Shown piece after piece: positions 27,655-36,644 of a stretch of 64,000 nucleotides of DNA. Position 1 is the stretch's first letter. The number at the start of each line of letters is the position of its first letter. The stretch is from Rhizobium sp. NXC24 (GTDB lineage Bacteria; Pseudomonadota; Alphaproteobacteria; Rhizobiales; Rhizobiaceae), in assembly GCF_002944315.1 (NCBI RefSeq), contig NZ_CP024311.1, forward strand, positions 3,533,501 through 3,597,500, given 5' to 3'. The position numbers and the translations under genes were made by a program. Below the pieces are notes generated by a model. The model was given only the letters and a program-made list of their open reading frames with translations. It had not been told where the DNA came from and ran no database searches.

Positions 27655-28439
27655 TTGCCTTCTCCCGCATCGGTAGGCGCGGGAAGCTCATCGAGCGACT
27701 GGAGTTCGCTAAGATCGACCTTCTTCGCGCTGGTCGGAATATCGATATTGTAGGAAACCTTGGCCACATCGGCGCCGCTCTTGAAGTCGCTGATCTCCAA
27801 CGTGTATTGCGGTGCCTGACCGACATGCTTGCTGGTGATGACGTAGCGCCGCGGTATCGGTTGCGCTCCGGCCTGTATCCAGATCTGCCAGTCGATTTCA
27901 GGCGTGCGGAAGGTGAGATATTCACATTCGACGCCGTCGACGAAAGCGCTGGAAATATGTTTGGCGACAGTCACATCCGACATCATCAGATCGTAGACAT
28001 TCGTCGACAGCAGGTCTGCACCCGGCGCCTCGACACCGGCACCCACCAGCCGCTCAAGCAGCTCGTCCACAGACCCCTTGGCGTCGATCTTGGCATAGGC
28101 GTCGAGGTTCTTGCCATGGACGGTCAGGGTCGAGCCATCGAAGCTCACATCCACATCGGCAAACCCGCCTGTCCTTGTGATCCTGAGCTTGTCGGGACGC
28201 GTGAGGCTGGCCGTGCCGGAACTGACGAATTGCAGCTTCTCGAAATCCGGTGTCACTGCCTCGAGCGCGGATTGATAGTGAAACGACATCGTCTTCTGCG
28301 CCGCCAGATAATCAGACATGGCTTTCAGAATATCCTTCGCATCATCCGCCAACGCCGCCGTGGGGAAGACGCAGCAGACGCCGACAGAACCGAAAATCAG
28401 CAGTCGTTTGAATGTCTGAACGTACGAAATCGATGACAT
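27651..28439 (-). CDS. Periplasmic DUF2092-family protein
   Basis: The protein is about 262 residues from the ATG at 28439, preceded by GAAAGGTGTTGCC. An N-terminal signal peptide (ending ALADDAKD) leads into a LolA/LolB-like beta fold with blocks LTRPDKLRITRTGGFADVD, DVTVAKHISSAFVDGVECEY and WQIWIQAGAQPIPRRYVIT, the pattern of the DUF2092 family. A lipid- or envelope-related role is possible because of the fold; nothing specific is established. It overlaps the 109-residue exported protein gene downstream. Confidence 0.8.
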   Translation of the reverse strand: MSSISYVQTFKRLLIFGSVGVCCVFPTAALADDAKDILKAMSDYLAAQKTMSFHYQSALEAVTPDFEKLQFVSSGTASLTRPDKLRITRTGGFADVDVSFDGSTLTVHGKNLDAYAKIDAKGSVDELLERLVGAGVEAPGADLLSTNVYDLMMSDVTVAKHISSAFVDGVECEYLTFRTPEIDWQIWIQAGAQPIPRRYVITSKHVGQAPQYTLEISDFKSGADVAKVSYNIDIPTSAKKVDLSELQSLDELPAPTDAGEGK

Positions 28440-28673
28440 GGCAACACCTTTCGTTCGGGCCATCGTTGATCCACCGAATGTGCAGGCTGCCGGTTGCGGC
28501 AGGCCCGTATCGCTCAAGTTCCATGAAATGTCGGTCTTCGACCTCTGAAGACCATGGACCGCGGCTGTTCCGCTGCCCGCCCGCCACAGAATCCGCTCTT
28601 TTGATCCCAAACATCCTCTCCGCCTGAAGATGAATTCACCTCAAGCGGGACGCTCTAAGAGAGAGGCAGCATC

Positions 28674-29480
28674 CTATAACCCGCTGATCAATACCTTCTG
28701 GCACGTGGGAGACAGCCGTTGCATGTTGTTCCGCAGGCATGCAATGCCTCTGCCTCCGCCGAGCGGCACGGAACGGCAAAAGGCGCGGAAATCCGGGCCG
28801 CACGTCCGACGCAGGACGATCAATTCTTCGCGCGGCGTGAAAGATGGCATTGGCATGCCCGCACCGGGCATCGCCGCCGCGCCGCCGCCTGCTGCCGGCG
28901 CCTGGGCGCCACCGGCAGGCGCCGAAGCGCCTCCTCCCAAAGCCGCAACCGCCTGCTGGCAGGATGGGGAAAGAGTCGCACTGTGCTGGCGCAGACAGGC
29001 TAGCGCCTGGGAGCCACCCGGCGTCACACCCGAACATTGGGCCATGAAATCGGAACGACAGGCCGATTTGACCGCATTGCGCTGTGCCTGCGTCGGCTGG
29101 GACGTTTGCGTTCCGGTCGTCGCTGCGCCGGATTGTGCCGGCGCCGTTGCCGGCGTCTCGGCGGGCGCAACGGCACTAGACTTCTTTTTGGTCGTGTCCA
29201 CCGCCGATACGGCACTCCGGCAGGCGGGAGAGAGCGTCGCGCTATGCTGTTGCAGGCAGGTCAGCGCTTCGATGCCGCCCGGCGTCACGCCTGAACATTG
29301 CGCTATGAAATCGGAGCGGCAGGCCGATTTGATGGCATTGCGTTGCGCATCGGTCGGCTGTTGCGCATGAACCGCGCCGGCAGCAACGCAGAACACGAAA
29401 GCGCAAGACGCGACATATGCCGACAGGCGATATTGCCATCCACGCGGGACGGCCGCGAGAAAAGACGCAGATTTGCCCAT
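28674..29480 (-). CDS. Exported protein with three Cys-rich GLG1-type repeats
   Basis: The protein is about 268 residues with a signal peptide ending AVHAQQ. It has three repeats of the four-Cys pattern CxxDFxxxC, GG, CLxxxxxxLSPxC: SACRSDFIAQCSGVTPGG, SACRSDFMAQCSGVTPGG and RTCGPDFRAFCRSVPLGG. The first two are nearly identical and the third is diverged, separated by Ala/Pro-rich linkers. The pattern matches the cysteine-rich repeat of animal GLG1 and its bacterial relatives. It is probably periplasmic with disulfides. Function is unknown. Alternative start at 29492. Confidence 0.8.
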   Translation of the reverse strand: MGKSASFLAAVPRGWQYRLSAYVASCAFVFCVAAGAVHAQQPTDAQRNAIKSACRSDFIAQCSGVTPGGIEALTCLQQHSATLSPACRSAVSAVDTTKKKSSAVAPAETPATAPAQSGAATTGTQTSQPTQAQRNAVKSACRSDFMAQCSGVTPGGSQALACLRQHSATLSPSCQQAVAALGGGASAPAGGAQAPAAGGGAAAMPGAGMPMPSFTPREELIVLRRTCGPDFRAFCRSVPLGGGRGIACLRNNMQRLSPTCQKVLISGL

Positions 29481-29879
29481 TGTTTCCCCCACAAAAGAAA
29501 AACTTTCGCGTTTGTCGCAGAAACCTGTGGCCGAAGTAACAAGATCGAAAAAGAGATGAAACGGAAGCTACGTGCGGCCGATATGCGGAGGCATCGCGAC
29601 TACTCCTAAGTTACCATACCAGAGATGTTCGCGAAGAGGTAGTCTAGCAACCCATAATCCTTTGGCGGTAGCTTCGTCCCTTGTTCAAGGAAAGCTTCGA
29701 AAGCTATGACAGTTCTTCCCGCTTGCGCCGGCATCAACGGGTTGATGGATAGTCTAGAAACGCCGCAACCCTAAACAAAGGCCGCCCTGCCCCAGCAACC
29801 GAGCAGTTGATAGTCATTCGCAAGTATTTTCGGGCAGTTCAGTAGACGAAGCATCTTCAGTGTTCTTGGGAACGGTTGA

Positions 29880-30710
29880 TTACCTCCACCAGTCTTCCCG
29901 CCTTCGCCATGTCAAATCGCTCTTGCGACTTTTGCCTGCCGCTTTCCTGTCGCCCTTCAGATGATCCATGTAGCCACCAAGGACACTGTTGATGAAAACA
30001 TGAGATTTTGCGCGGTTCGAACCCAGCAGCTTAAATCTTGCTTCCCTGTCCTGCTCCATTTGTTGAGCGATCTTCCAAAAGATAAAGCTATCGTGGCTTT
30101 CCTTCATCGCCAGAAAATACCCTGATGTATAGATGCGTTCGAAGCGGTCCGCGAAGGTCAATATTTCCCGATGATGCAGGTTGTAACCCACCCAGCCGCA
30201 TTCGGGATACATTCGACGATTTAAGTAAGCGGCGAGTTGGTCCCCTCTCGGTGCAATTCTGTCGACCAGGCTGCGCGGAACATCCCTATGGGTAACCGTA
30301 TCCGCATCGAGCCATATCAACTGGTCGGCCGTCGTCCGGTATCGCCGGATCGCATCGGTGACAGCGAAAACCTTGTTGGAAAAGCGTACGGCATCCCACC
30401 GGTAATCACGTTGCAAACTGGACCTGGATAAACAAATTCCGTTGGCTAGCGGATTGTCGGCGAAGGCCTGGCGAAATTCGAGCAGGCGCGGGAGAGCTTC
30501 ACCGTGGTCCAAGATCTGAAGCCTGCGATCTTTCTCCTCAACATCGACGTCCTCTGCGTAGACCAAAAGCCCGATGTCCTCCGGCCAGTGCTTGAGAAAG
30601 GTCTCGATGCATCTTTTCCCATAGTCGCGGTAACCCTTCTCGTGAAAAGTTGTCACAACAACATGCCTTAGCTGTTCTTGCCGCCACGGATTTGGGAAAA
30701 ACATCGGCAA
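29880..30710 (-). CDS. Glycosyltransferase-like protein (GT-A fold)
   Basis: The 276-residue protein has an N-terminal strand HVVVTTFHEKGYRDYGKRCI and a nucleotide-sugar metal motif in QLIWLDADTVTHRDVP (DAD, as the DxD of GT-A enzymes), followed by PECGWVGYNLHH and a Tyr/Trp-rich middle. This suggests transfer of a sugar to an acceptor, perhaps in surface polysaccharide. No neighbouring polysaccharide genes were seen. The C-terminus is basic (DHLKGDRKAAGKSRKSD). Substrate unknown. Confidence 0.65.
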   Translation of the reverse strand: MPMFFPNPWRQEQLRHVVVTTFHEKGYRDYGKRCIETFLKHWPEDIGLLVYAEDVDVEEKDRRLQILDHGEALPRLLEFRQAFADNPLANGICLSRSSLQRDYRWDAVRFSNKVFAVTDAIRRYRTTADQLIWLDADTVTHRDVPRSLVDRIAPRGDQLAAYLNRRMYPECGWVGYNLHHREILTFADRFERIYTSGYFLAMKESHDSFIFWKIAQQMEQDREARFKLLGSNRAKSHVFINSVLGGYMDHLKGDRKAAGKSRKSDLTWRRREDWWR

Positions 30711-31927
30711 TCAGGCTCCGTAACGAATGTTTTTGTCAGTCAGAATTGACTAAAGCGGTGTGAGCGGTGCCCGCTCTGAAAAGAGCCTCGATATCTAGAC
30801 GATTGCCGACAGTCGGGGATGTCCGAATGTTTCCGCGCAATGACATTTGTGAGAAATCTTGTTTCCAGATCTGGCGATGTGCACCAGGTGAACGACGGCT
30901 TCGGCCGGATGCCATGGCGCCGGGCACGGATGCTAGCCCTTCCATCCGGCTCACAACTTTCCTGAACAATGACAAGCCCTCGGCCATCGACGAACGGCGG
31001 CGCTCTCGACCTGAAAGCACCTCTGTCTTGGGATTGTGACGGATGAGGTTGTCTGGTTCCCGTCGAGACATCAAGCGAGAAGCTGGTCGAAGCCGCGCAA
31101 AAGGAACATCGCTGGGCGCTTGCTCCCGAGGGCCGTGCATGGTTGCGATCCTGCACTTGCCAACAAGCTTGCCCCTATTGTTTGGCCACGCTCGCAAGCC
31201 GTGGTGTCTATAAAGCTCCTGCCGGGACGGCAAAACCGCTCAGCTTGGTCAGCCGGCGGCGGCGGCGCCACGATCGCGTAGTGCAGCTTGAGTTTTAGCG
31301 GCAGCGCTAGGAATGTTATGTGGGAAGTTGGTTGCGGGGGCACGCAACCAACGATTCCTGCGATTGGTCGAAAGGCCTATCCCAAGGCCAGCGGCTTAGG
31401 CTCGTATGCCCAGTTCAAATCCCTCGCGTCCCGCCCGCCGATTGTACGCTATGTGACCTTGTCGACGTGCCGCAGCGTGGTTGCGGGAGCCTCATTGCGC
31501 AGAGACTGTATGAAGCTGTCGAGCACAAATCCGTTTTGCGCCCCATTTTCGGACAGGTGTCACGTGATCAACCTCGCGATCAATGCAAGCAGTAGGTAAT
31601 AGATTGCCGGGACACATTCATGCTTTTGTCAGCAAAAGAGTGCCTACAATTCGCGAGTGTTCCTATCTGAAAACCCGCTCTGGCACTCGAGTAAAGGCCG
31701 GCTGGAGAAATTTCTGCGAAAATTTAGATCGGGAGAAATTACGATTCCCGTAGTGCGCGCGGAGACCGCGATGCCACATGGTTCGGCACCGCGCGAAGGC
31801 GCGCGGCGCAGGGAACGCTTTCCTGATTTCATGCATGTAGCCTTCGCACGTCGTCGAACAACATGACATCGCCCTGACAACACTATCGCTGCAACTGTCT
31901 TACGGCTCAGATAAATGTCCCCACGTC
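30711..31927. other. Gene-free stretch left of the injection-system operon
   Basis: No convincing gene was found on either strand; open frames are short, overlap each other and show no domain. The stretch carries a perfect inverted repeat TTGGTTGCG/CGCAACCAA (31328-31351) and two 14-base matches to the end of the tRNA-fMet gene at 60.57 kb (31329-31342 and 31474-31487). It is the probable left junction of the accessory region and may hold decayed mobile DNA. Confidence 0.5.
31329..31342. other. Possible attachment-site copy of the tRNA-fMet 3' end
   Basis: TGGTTGCGGGGGCA equals the last 14 bases of the initiator tRNA gene (60567-60580), in the same orientation. Such direct repeats flank islands inserted at tRNA genes. 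The copy is also part of a local palindrome, so chance or another origin is possible. Confidence 0.35.
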
Positions 31928-33268
31928 CTAGAGGATCCTACCTTCCTTAACAAACTCGCGCTGGATCGCGGCCTCGAGCCCTTTCAGGTCCATCCGCAGC
32001 AACTGTTTGGCGAGCAGGTCGATGGCGCAGAACTGGGTGACGTTGAGGATGCCAGCGCCGGAGAGTTCGTGGCGCGCAGCGATGTAGTGCCAATCGATGT
32101 CGTCGGCGATGGCGATCTGCGAGGGAAAGGTCTTCAGCCAGATCTCGTAACGCTCTTCGGGGCGCGGCATCGGGAACTGAATGATGGTCTGCAGCCGGCG
32201 CACGAAGGCATCGTCGATATTGGCGCGCTGGTTGGAAGCGAGGATGACCACTCCGTTGTAGGCCTCGATCCGCTGCAACAGGAACGCCACTTCCTGGTTC
32301 GCATACTTGTCGTGTGCGTCGCGGATATCGGTGCGCTTACCGAACAGCGCGTCGGCCTCGTCGAAGAACAGGATCCAGTTCTTGTTCTCCGCCTTGTCGA
32401 ACAGGCGGGAGAGGTTCTTCTCGGTCTCGCCGATGTATTTCGACACGACACGCGACAGATCGATGCGGAACACGTCCTTGCCGGAGTGCTTTCCAAGCAG
32501 CATCGCCGTCATCGTCTTGCCAGTGCCCGGCGGCCCGTAGAACAGCGCCCGATAGCCGGGCTTGAGCTTCTTACCCATGCCCCAGTCGTTGAGCAGCGTA
32601 TCATTGTGCTTGATCCAGCTCTCAATCTCGCGGATCTGCGACAGCGTGCCCTGATGGAGGACGAGATCCTCCCAATCCATCTTCGTCTCGATATATTCGG
32701 CCGGGAAATCGGCACCGAAGGAGGGCCGCGTGACCTGGCCGATGGTAATCTCTTCGACGATTTCGGGATCGACAATGAGCCTGCCGCTCATCACGGGTTC
32801 GCCTTCGCGCACCGGCTCGAGCCAGAGGATGCGCTTACGGGCAAACCAGTGGTCGCTAGATAGCATGCGCTGGACGGCGAGGCGCCTTTCAAGGTTCTCT
32901 CCCGCCAGGACAAAGAGCGCTGTCTCGCCGGTCGGAAGAATGCCGCGATGGCTGGTGCCCTTTACTCCGCCGAACTCCGGAAACTCACCGCCATCGGGCA
33001 AGTGCGCGGCGATGAGTTTACTAAGTAGCGCAGGAGCAAGGTGAGGGACCAGCGCGAGAATGAGGAGGCAGAACTCTTCGGGCATGGGTTGGTGGCGACG
33101 AATGAACCAAGCCAGCCAGGAGCCGTCATCGTGATAGTCCAACGCATTCGCGTCAAAAATTGGAGCCGCGCCAAAGTGCACGTCTAGTGCTCCGGCGACA
33201 ACTTCTGCGAGCCAGCCAAGTGCCGATTGCAGATTGGAAGCATTGCTATCCAAGTAGCATCTCCTCAT
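31928..33268 (-). CDS. eCIS AAA+ ATPase (Pvc15/Afp15-like)
   Basis: The 446-residue protein has an N-terminal domain without recognised motifs (1-220) and a C-terminal AAA+ module: Walker A FYGPPGTGKTMTA (about 243-255), Walker B ILFFDEADALFG (299-310), then sensor-1 VVILASNQ and arginine-finger-like IDDAFVRR. In PVC and Afp clusters this ATPase is always encoded and is needed for assembly or effector loading. The ATG at 33268 begins 11 bases after the stop of the DUF4157 gene. A longer open frame to 33769 overlaps that gene and is not protein-like. It is the last gene of the operon. Confidence 0.92.
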   Translation of the reverse strand: MRRCYLDSNASNLQSALGWLAEVVAGALDVHFGAAPIFDANALDYHDDGSWLAWFIRRHQPMPEEFCLLILALVPHLAPALLSKLIAAHLPDGGEFPEFGGVKGTSHRGILPTGETALFVLAGENLERRLAVQRMLSSDHWFARKRILWLEPVREGEPVMSGRLIVDPEIVEEITIGQVTRPSFGADFPAEYIETKMDWEDLVLHQGTLSQIREIESWIKHNDTLLNDWGMGKKLKPGYRALFYGPPGTGKTMTAMLLGKHSGKDVFRIDLSRVVSKYIGETEKNLSRLFDKAENKNWILFFDEADALFGKRTDIRDAHDKYANQEVAFLLQRIEAYNGVVILASNQRANIDDAFVRRLQTIIQFPMPRPEERYEIWLKTFPSQIAIADDIDWHYIAARHELSGAGILNVTQFCAIDLLAKQLLRMDLKGLEAAIQREFVKEGRIL

Positions 33269-33279
33269 GCATGGGTGAA

Positions 33280-36200
33280 CTATTCGCCAGTACCCCGGAA
33301 GTTGACACCGATGTCCTTGGTGTAGGTTTCGCCGCGGCTTCCAAGGCTCAGGTTCAAAGCGTAGGACATGACCTGGTATGTCCCTGCGCTGCTGTTCCAC
33401 GCTTCGCGGGGCGCTTGACCGGTCTGATTTCCCGAGCCGTTCGTCCAATGGTCTGCAATGGGAGGAAAATGATCTGCCGAGGCCTCGCGGACAGGGACGA
33501 GCGCGCGGCCGGATGCCGGGTCTTTTTTCACGAACCCCTTGCCCGCCTCCCGTGCAGGGTCTCCCTCGCTCAGGAATTCGTTGCTGTTGTTCGGATTGCG
33601 CAGCGCCGGCAGTTTTTGCTTCACGATGGAATCGCGCATCGACTGGGAGTCCCTGTAGAAGTTCGGACGAATAAATGCACTGCCGCGCTCGCCCGGCCGT
33701 AGCTCGAACTTGCCACCGCCGGCCGGAACGGCATGCTTCGAACCGTGGACGAAGTTGGTGCGCTGCCAACCCGCGGCCCCCTCGTTGCGGTACGACTGTT
33801 TCTTGACGTTACCGTCCGTCGTGACCGTGGTGAATTGGACCGGAACCTCGACTCCGCCGCGCCGAGCCAGAACACTTGCGCTCGCCGTGACCTGTTCGAA
33901 TGCGGCTCCAACCTGAATCCAGGAGTTGACCGGAACGGGTGTGACCGGGCCGAGAGGTTCCAGCTTCACCTGCTTGGGGCTACCGGTTTCTTCTTGGCTG
34001 GCCGACGCAGTAAAGTGGATGGTCTCGCTCTGTTCCTGTTTTGAGTCGACAACCAAGTTGAGCGTCAGCAATTTGTAGCGGCTCTTGATCGGGCCGAGCT
34101 GGTTGCGCACGACTGTCTCGTCGAAATCTTCGGGATTCACGAGTTTCTCCGCATCCGCAATGGCGGCCAGCTTGTCCTTCTTCTTCTGCTCCTCCGTCCG
34201 TTCGTCCGGCTTGTCCTTGCTTGAGAACAGCCTCGCAAACAGCGCCTTCGCCTTGCCGACGATCCAGCCGATCACGGCGTCGAGCGCCTTGTCGACGGTG
34301 GTGCGGACCTTCTGCACCACCCCCATGATCTTGTCGGTGACCTTGCCGAGGCCGAGGAAGCCGGCGAGGAAGCTGATGGCGAGGGACAAAAGGCCAGCGA
34401 GCACGCTTTCGACGCGGTTGGCGGCGGCTGTGATGTTGCCGGCCGCGATGGTGACGATCGAGTCGATAAAGGCGGTCACCACCTGGATGATCTTGGAGAT
34501 CTTCTGTACGAAGACCATGACGGTGTCGTAGATCGAGATGATCGCCGAGATGAAGCCGGCGCCCGGAATGAACATCGCCAGGATCTTCGGGATGGCCTTT
34601 TTGACGATCGAGTCGGTAACGAAGGAGATGATGCCACTGGTCACCTGGTCCTTGAGGTCGGTGAGCTTGCCCTTGATCAGTTCCCATGCCGCCCCGACGC
34701 CACCGACGACCAGCGCCTTGACCACGTCAAAGGCGAGTTCCAGCCCCTGCATGATCTTTTCGCCGTTGGGGCCGAGCGCCTTGACGATCTTGCCGCGGAT
34801 CTGCGCCCAGGTGATGCCGAGAACGCTGAGGGCAAACCTGCCGAGTTCGGGCAGGCTCAATGCCTTGGGAATATAGACGCCTTCGAGCGAGCCGGTGAGC
34901 CAGTCGATGAGGCCGGCCTTAAGGTGGGTGCCGATGCGGTCGGCGAAGTTGGTGAAGCCGAGTTTTCCGGCGCGCACCAGGTTGCCGAGGAAGGGCATGG
35001 GATTTTTGAGGATGCCCTTGAGTGCGGCGCCGGTCCTCCTGATGTAACCCATGAGACCGGGACTGACGACGTCGAAGATGATCTCGAGCAGGTTCCAGAT
35101 CGTCGTCAGGCCCCAGGTGACGAACTCGACGGCTATGGTGAGGAAAGCCTTGGCGACTTTGCCGAAGGCACCCGCGACGGTGATGATGTCGACAAAGGTC
35201 AGGGACGTGAGGATCGCGACGATCCTGCCGGGAACGGCGCGAACCATGCCCATCAGGCCCGATAGCGCGCCCTGGAACCAGGCCCAGGCGCGCGCGATGG
35301 CGTTACCCTTCTTGATGTTCTCCCAGATTTCCTCCTGGCCGATCAGCTTCATGAAGCCGCCGAGCAGGTTTTCGGCCGTGCGTGCCACCGGCTCGGCAGT
35401 GACCGGATCCTCGCCGAGGACGGCGCATAGCAGGTCATAACCACGAGTGCCCAGGGCCAGCGCGGCAAGGGGTTTGAGGATCGCGTCCTTGACGAGCTTC
35501 AGCAGTTCGGTCGCCGTTGAGGTGGCAAAGCTGATCAGCCGGCCGATCGGCTCGGTGAAGATGCGTTTGGCGCGTTCCCACACGCCGCCGAGATCAAAGA
35601 TGTCGGTCCAACTGAGGGAATCCATGAAGCCACGCAGGGCCGCGATTATGCCGGCACCGATATTGCCCAGCGTGGCGAGCTGCTGTTCGATCCAGGACGC
35701 GGCCTTGTTGATGACACCATGATTGTCGAGCGCCTGGGTGATGAAGGCGCCGCCCGGCATCAGCTCGATGAGCGCTCGCAAAAGGTTCGCGGCATTGCGG
35801 TCCGCCGAGCGCATATTGACCGGGTTGAAGCCGATGACCAGCGTCAACAACCGGAAGCCGGGAATGGCGTAGGCCCACTCGGCGAACTTGTCCAAGGCGT
35901 CCTGGACGCCAAGGCGCTGCACGGCAGGGGTTGTTGCGGCCGTGCTGACCTGGGGGCTGCGCTGAACCGCGTGCCCCTGCTGGATTGTGTGGGTGAGTTC
36001 GTGGGCAAGGAGATGCTGCCCGTCGCTCGCCCCCGGCTGGTACTGGTCGCGCGAAAAGAAGATGTGGTTCTGGTAGGTGAAGGCGCGGGCACTGAGCTGA
36101 TTGCTGAGGCTCGCCGATTCAGCATCGCGATGGATGCGCACATTGGAGAAGTCGGCGCCGAACCGGGGCTCCATGTGGCCGCGCACGTCGGACGAAAGCG

Positions 36201-36630
36201 GCTCGCCGCCGGTGGTCTTGTTCTGGATGGCAGATTGCACGTAGCCGGCCACGACAGGGGTCGCGCCGCCGCTGCTGCTGGCGCCGGCCGCCGCGTCACG
36301 CTGTAGCTTTTTCTCCTCAGCCGGCGCCTTCTGAAGCTTGCCATCGGGCATTCCTGCGGGCTGGAGCTTGTCGTCCTGCCGGCGTTGAAGTTTTTCCGTG
36401 GGCGCGGGCATGCGCATGACGCGGTCTGCCGTCCGGTCGGCTTCCTGCTCGAACTTGTCGCCCGGCGTGTTGACCGTTATCTTCGTCTGCACTGCGGGGG
36501 CGGAGCTGTGCCGGCCAAGGAAGCCGCCGCTGTCCTTGCGGGCAATGAACGGCTGGCGCGCTGCCTGGCTTACCGAGGCAGAGGTGGTCGAGGATTTCTC
36601 GGCACTGGTCTTGATCGCGCTGGGGGACAC
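33280..36630 (-). CDS. DUF4157-domain eCIS-associated protein, candidate cargo/effector
   Basis: The 1,116-residue protein has an N-terminal Lys-Leu-Gln repeat stretch (about 78-112: KLQRRQDDKLQ, GKLQK, KKLQR). A DUF4157 metallopeptidase-like domain follows, with RFGADFSNVRIHRD (157-169) and zinc motif HELTH (210-214). Residues about 260-810 are long amphipathic and hydrophobic helices. The last 130 residues form a separate domain with ADHFPPIADHW and a final YALNLSLGSRGETY. DUF4157 proteins are known companions of extracellular contractile injection systems and often carry toxin domains. The C-terminal domain is not recognised. It sits between tape measure and ATPase genes, where PVC-type clusters have no equivalent. 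Confidence 0.85.
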   Translation of the reverse strand: MSPSAIKTSAEKSSTTSASVSQAARQPFIARKDSGGFLGRHSSAPAVQTKITVNTPGDKFEQEADRTADRVMRMPAPTEKLQRRQDDKLQPAGMPDGKLQKAPAEEKKLQRDAAAGASSSGGATPVVAGYVQSAIQNKTTGGEPLSSDVRGHMEPRFGADFSNVRIHRDAESASLSNQLSARAFTYQNHIFFSRDQYQPGASDGQHLLAHELTHTIQQGHAVQRSPQVSTAATTPAVQRLGVQDALDKFAEWAYAIPGFRLLTLVIGFNPVNMRSADRNAANLLRALIELMPGGAFITQALDNHGVINKAASWIEQQLATLGNIGAGIIAALRGFMDSLSWTDIFDLGGVWERAKRIFTEPIGRLISFATSTATELLKLVKDAILKPLAALALGTRGYDLLCAVLGEDPVTAEPVARTAENLLGGFMKLIGQEEIWENIKKGNAIARAWAWFQGALSGLMGMVRAVPGRIVAILTSLTFVDIITVAGAFGKVAKAFLTIAVEFVTWGLTTIWNLLEIIFDVVSPGLMGYIRRTGAALKGILKNPMPFLGNLVRAGKLGFTNFADRIGTHLKAGLIDWLTGSLEGVYIPKALSLPELGRFALSVLGITWAQIRGKIVKALGPNGEKIMQGLELAFDVVKALVVGGVGAAWELIKGKLTDLKDQVTSGIISFVTDSIVKKAIPKILAMFIPGAGFISAIISIYDTVMVFVQKISKIIQVVTAFIDSIVTIAAGNITAAANRVESVLAGLLSLAISFLAGFLGLGKVTDKIMGVVQKVRTTVDKALDAVIGWIVGKAKALFARLFSSKDKPDERTEEQKKKDKLAAIADAEKLVNPEDFDETVVRNQLGPIKSRYKLLTLNLVVDSKQEQSETIHFTASASQEETGSPKQVKLEPLGPVTPVPVNSWIQVGAAFEQVTASASVLARRGGVEVPVQFTTVTTDGNVKKQSYRNEGAAGWQRTNFVHGSKHAVPAGGGKFELRPGERGSAFIRPNFYRDSQSMRDSIVKQKLPALRNPNNSNEFLSEGDPAREAGKGFVKKDPASGRALVPVREASADHFPPIADHWTNGSGNQTGQAPREAWNSSAGTYQVMSYALNLSLGSRGETYTKDIGVNFRGTGE

Positions 36631-36644
36631 CGTTCATCGCCCTT

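Noticed and set aside
31409-31440. tRNA-like T-arm (GTTCAAATCCC)
   Set aside because: The flanking bases do not pair to form a T-stem and no cloverleaf can be drawn.
33269-33769. N-terminal extension of the AAA+ ATPase
   Set aside because: It overlaps the DUF4157 gene and is not protein-like; the start at 33268 matches the family.
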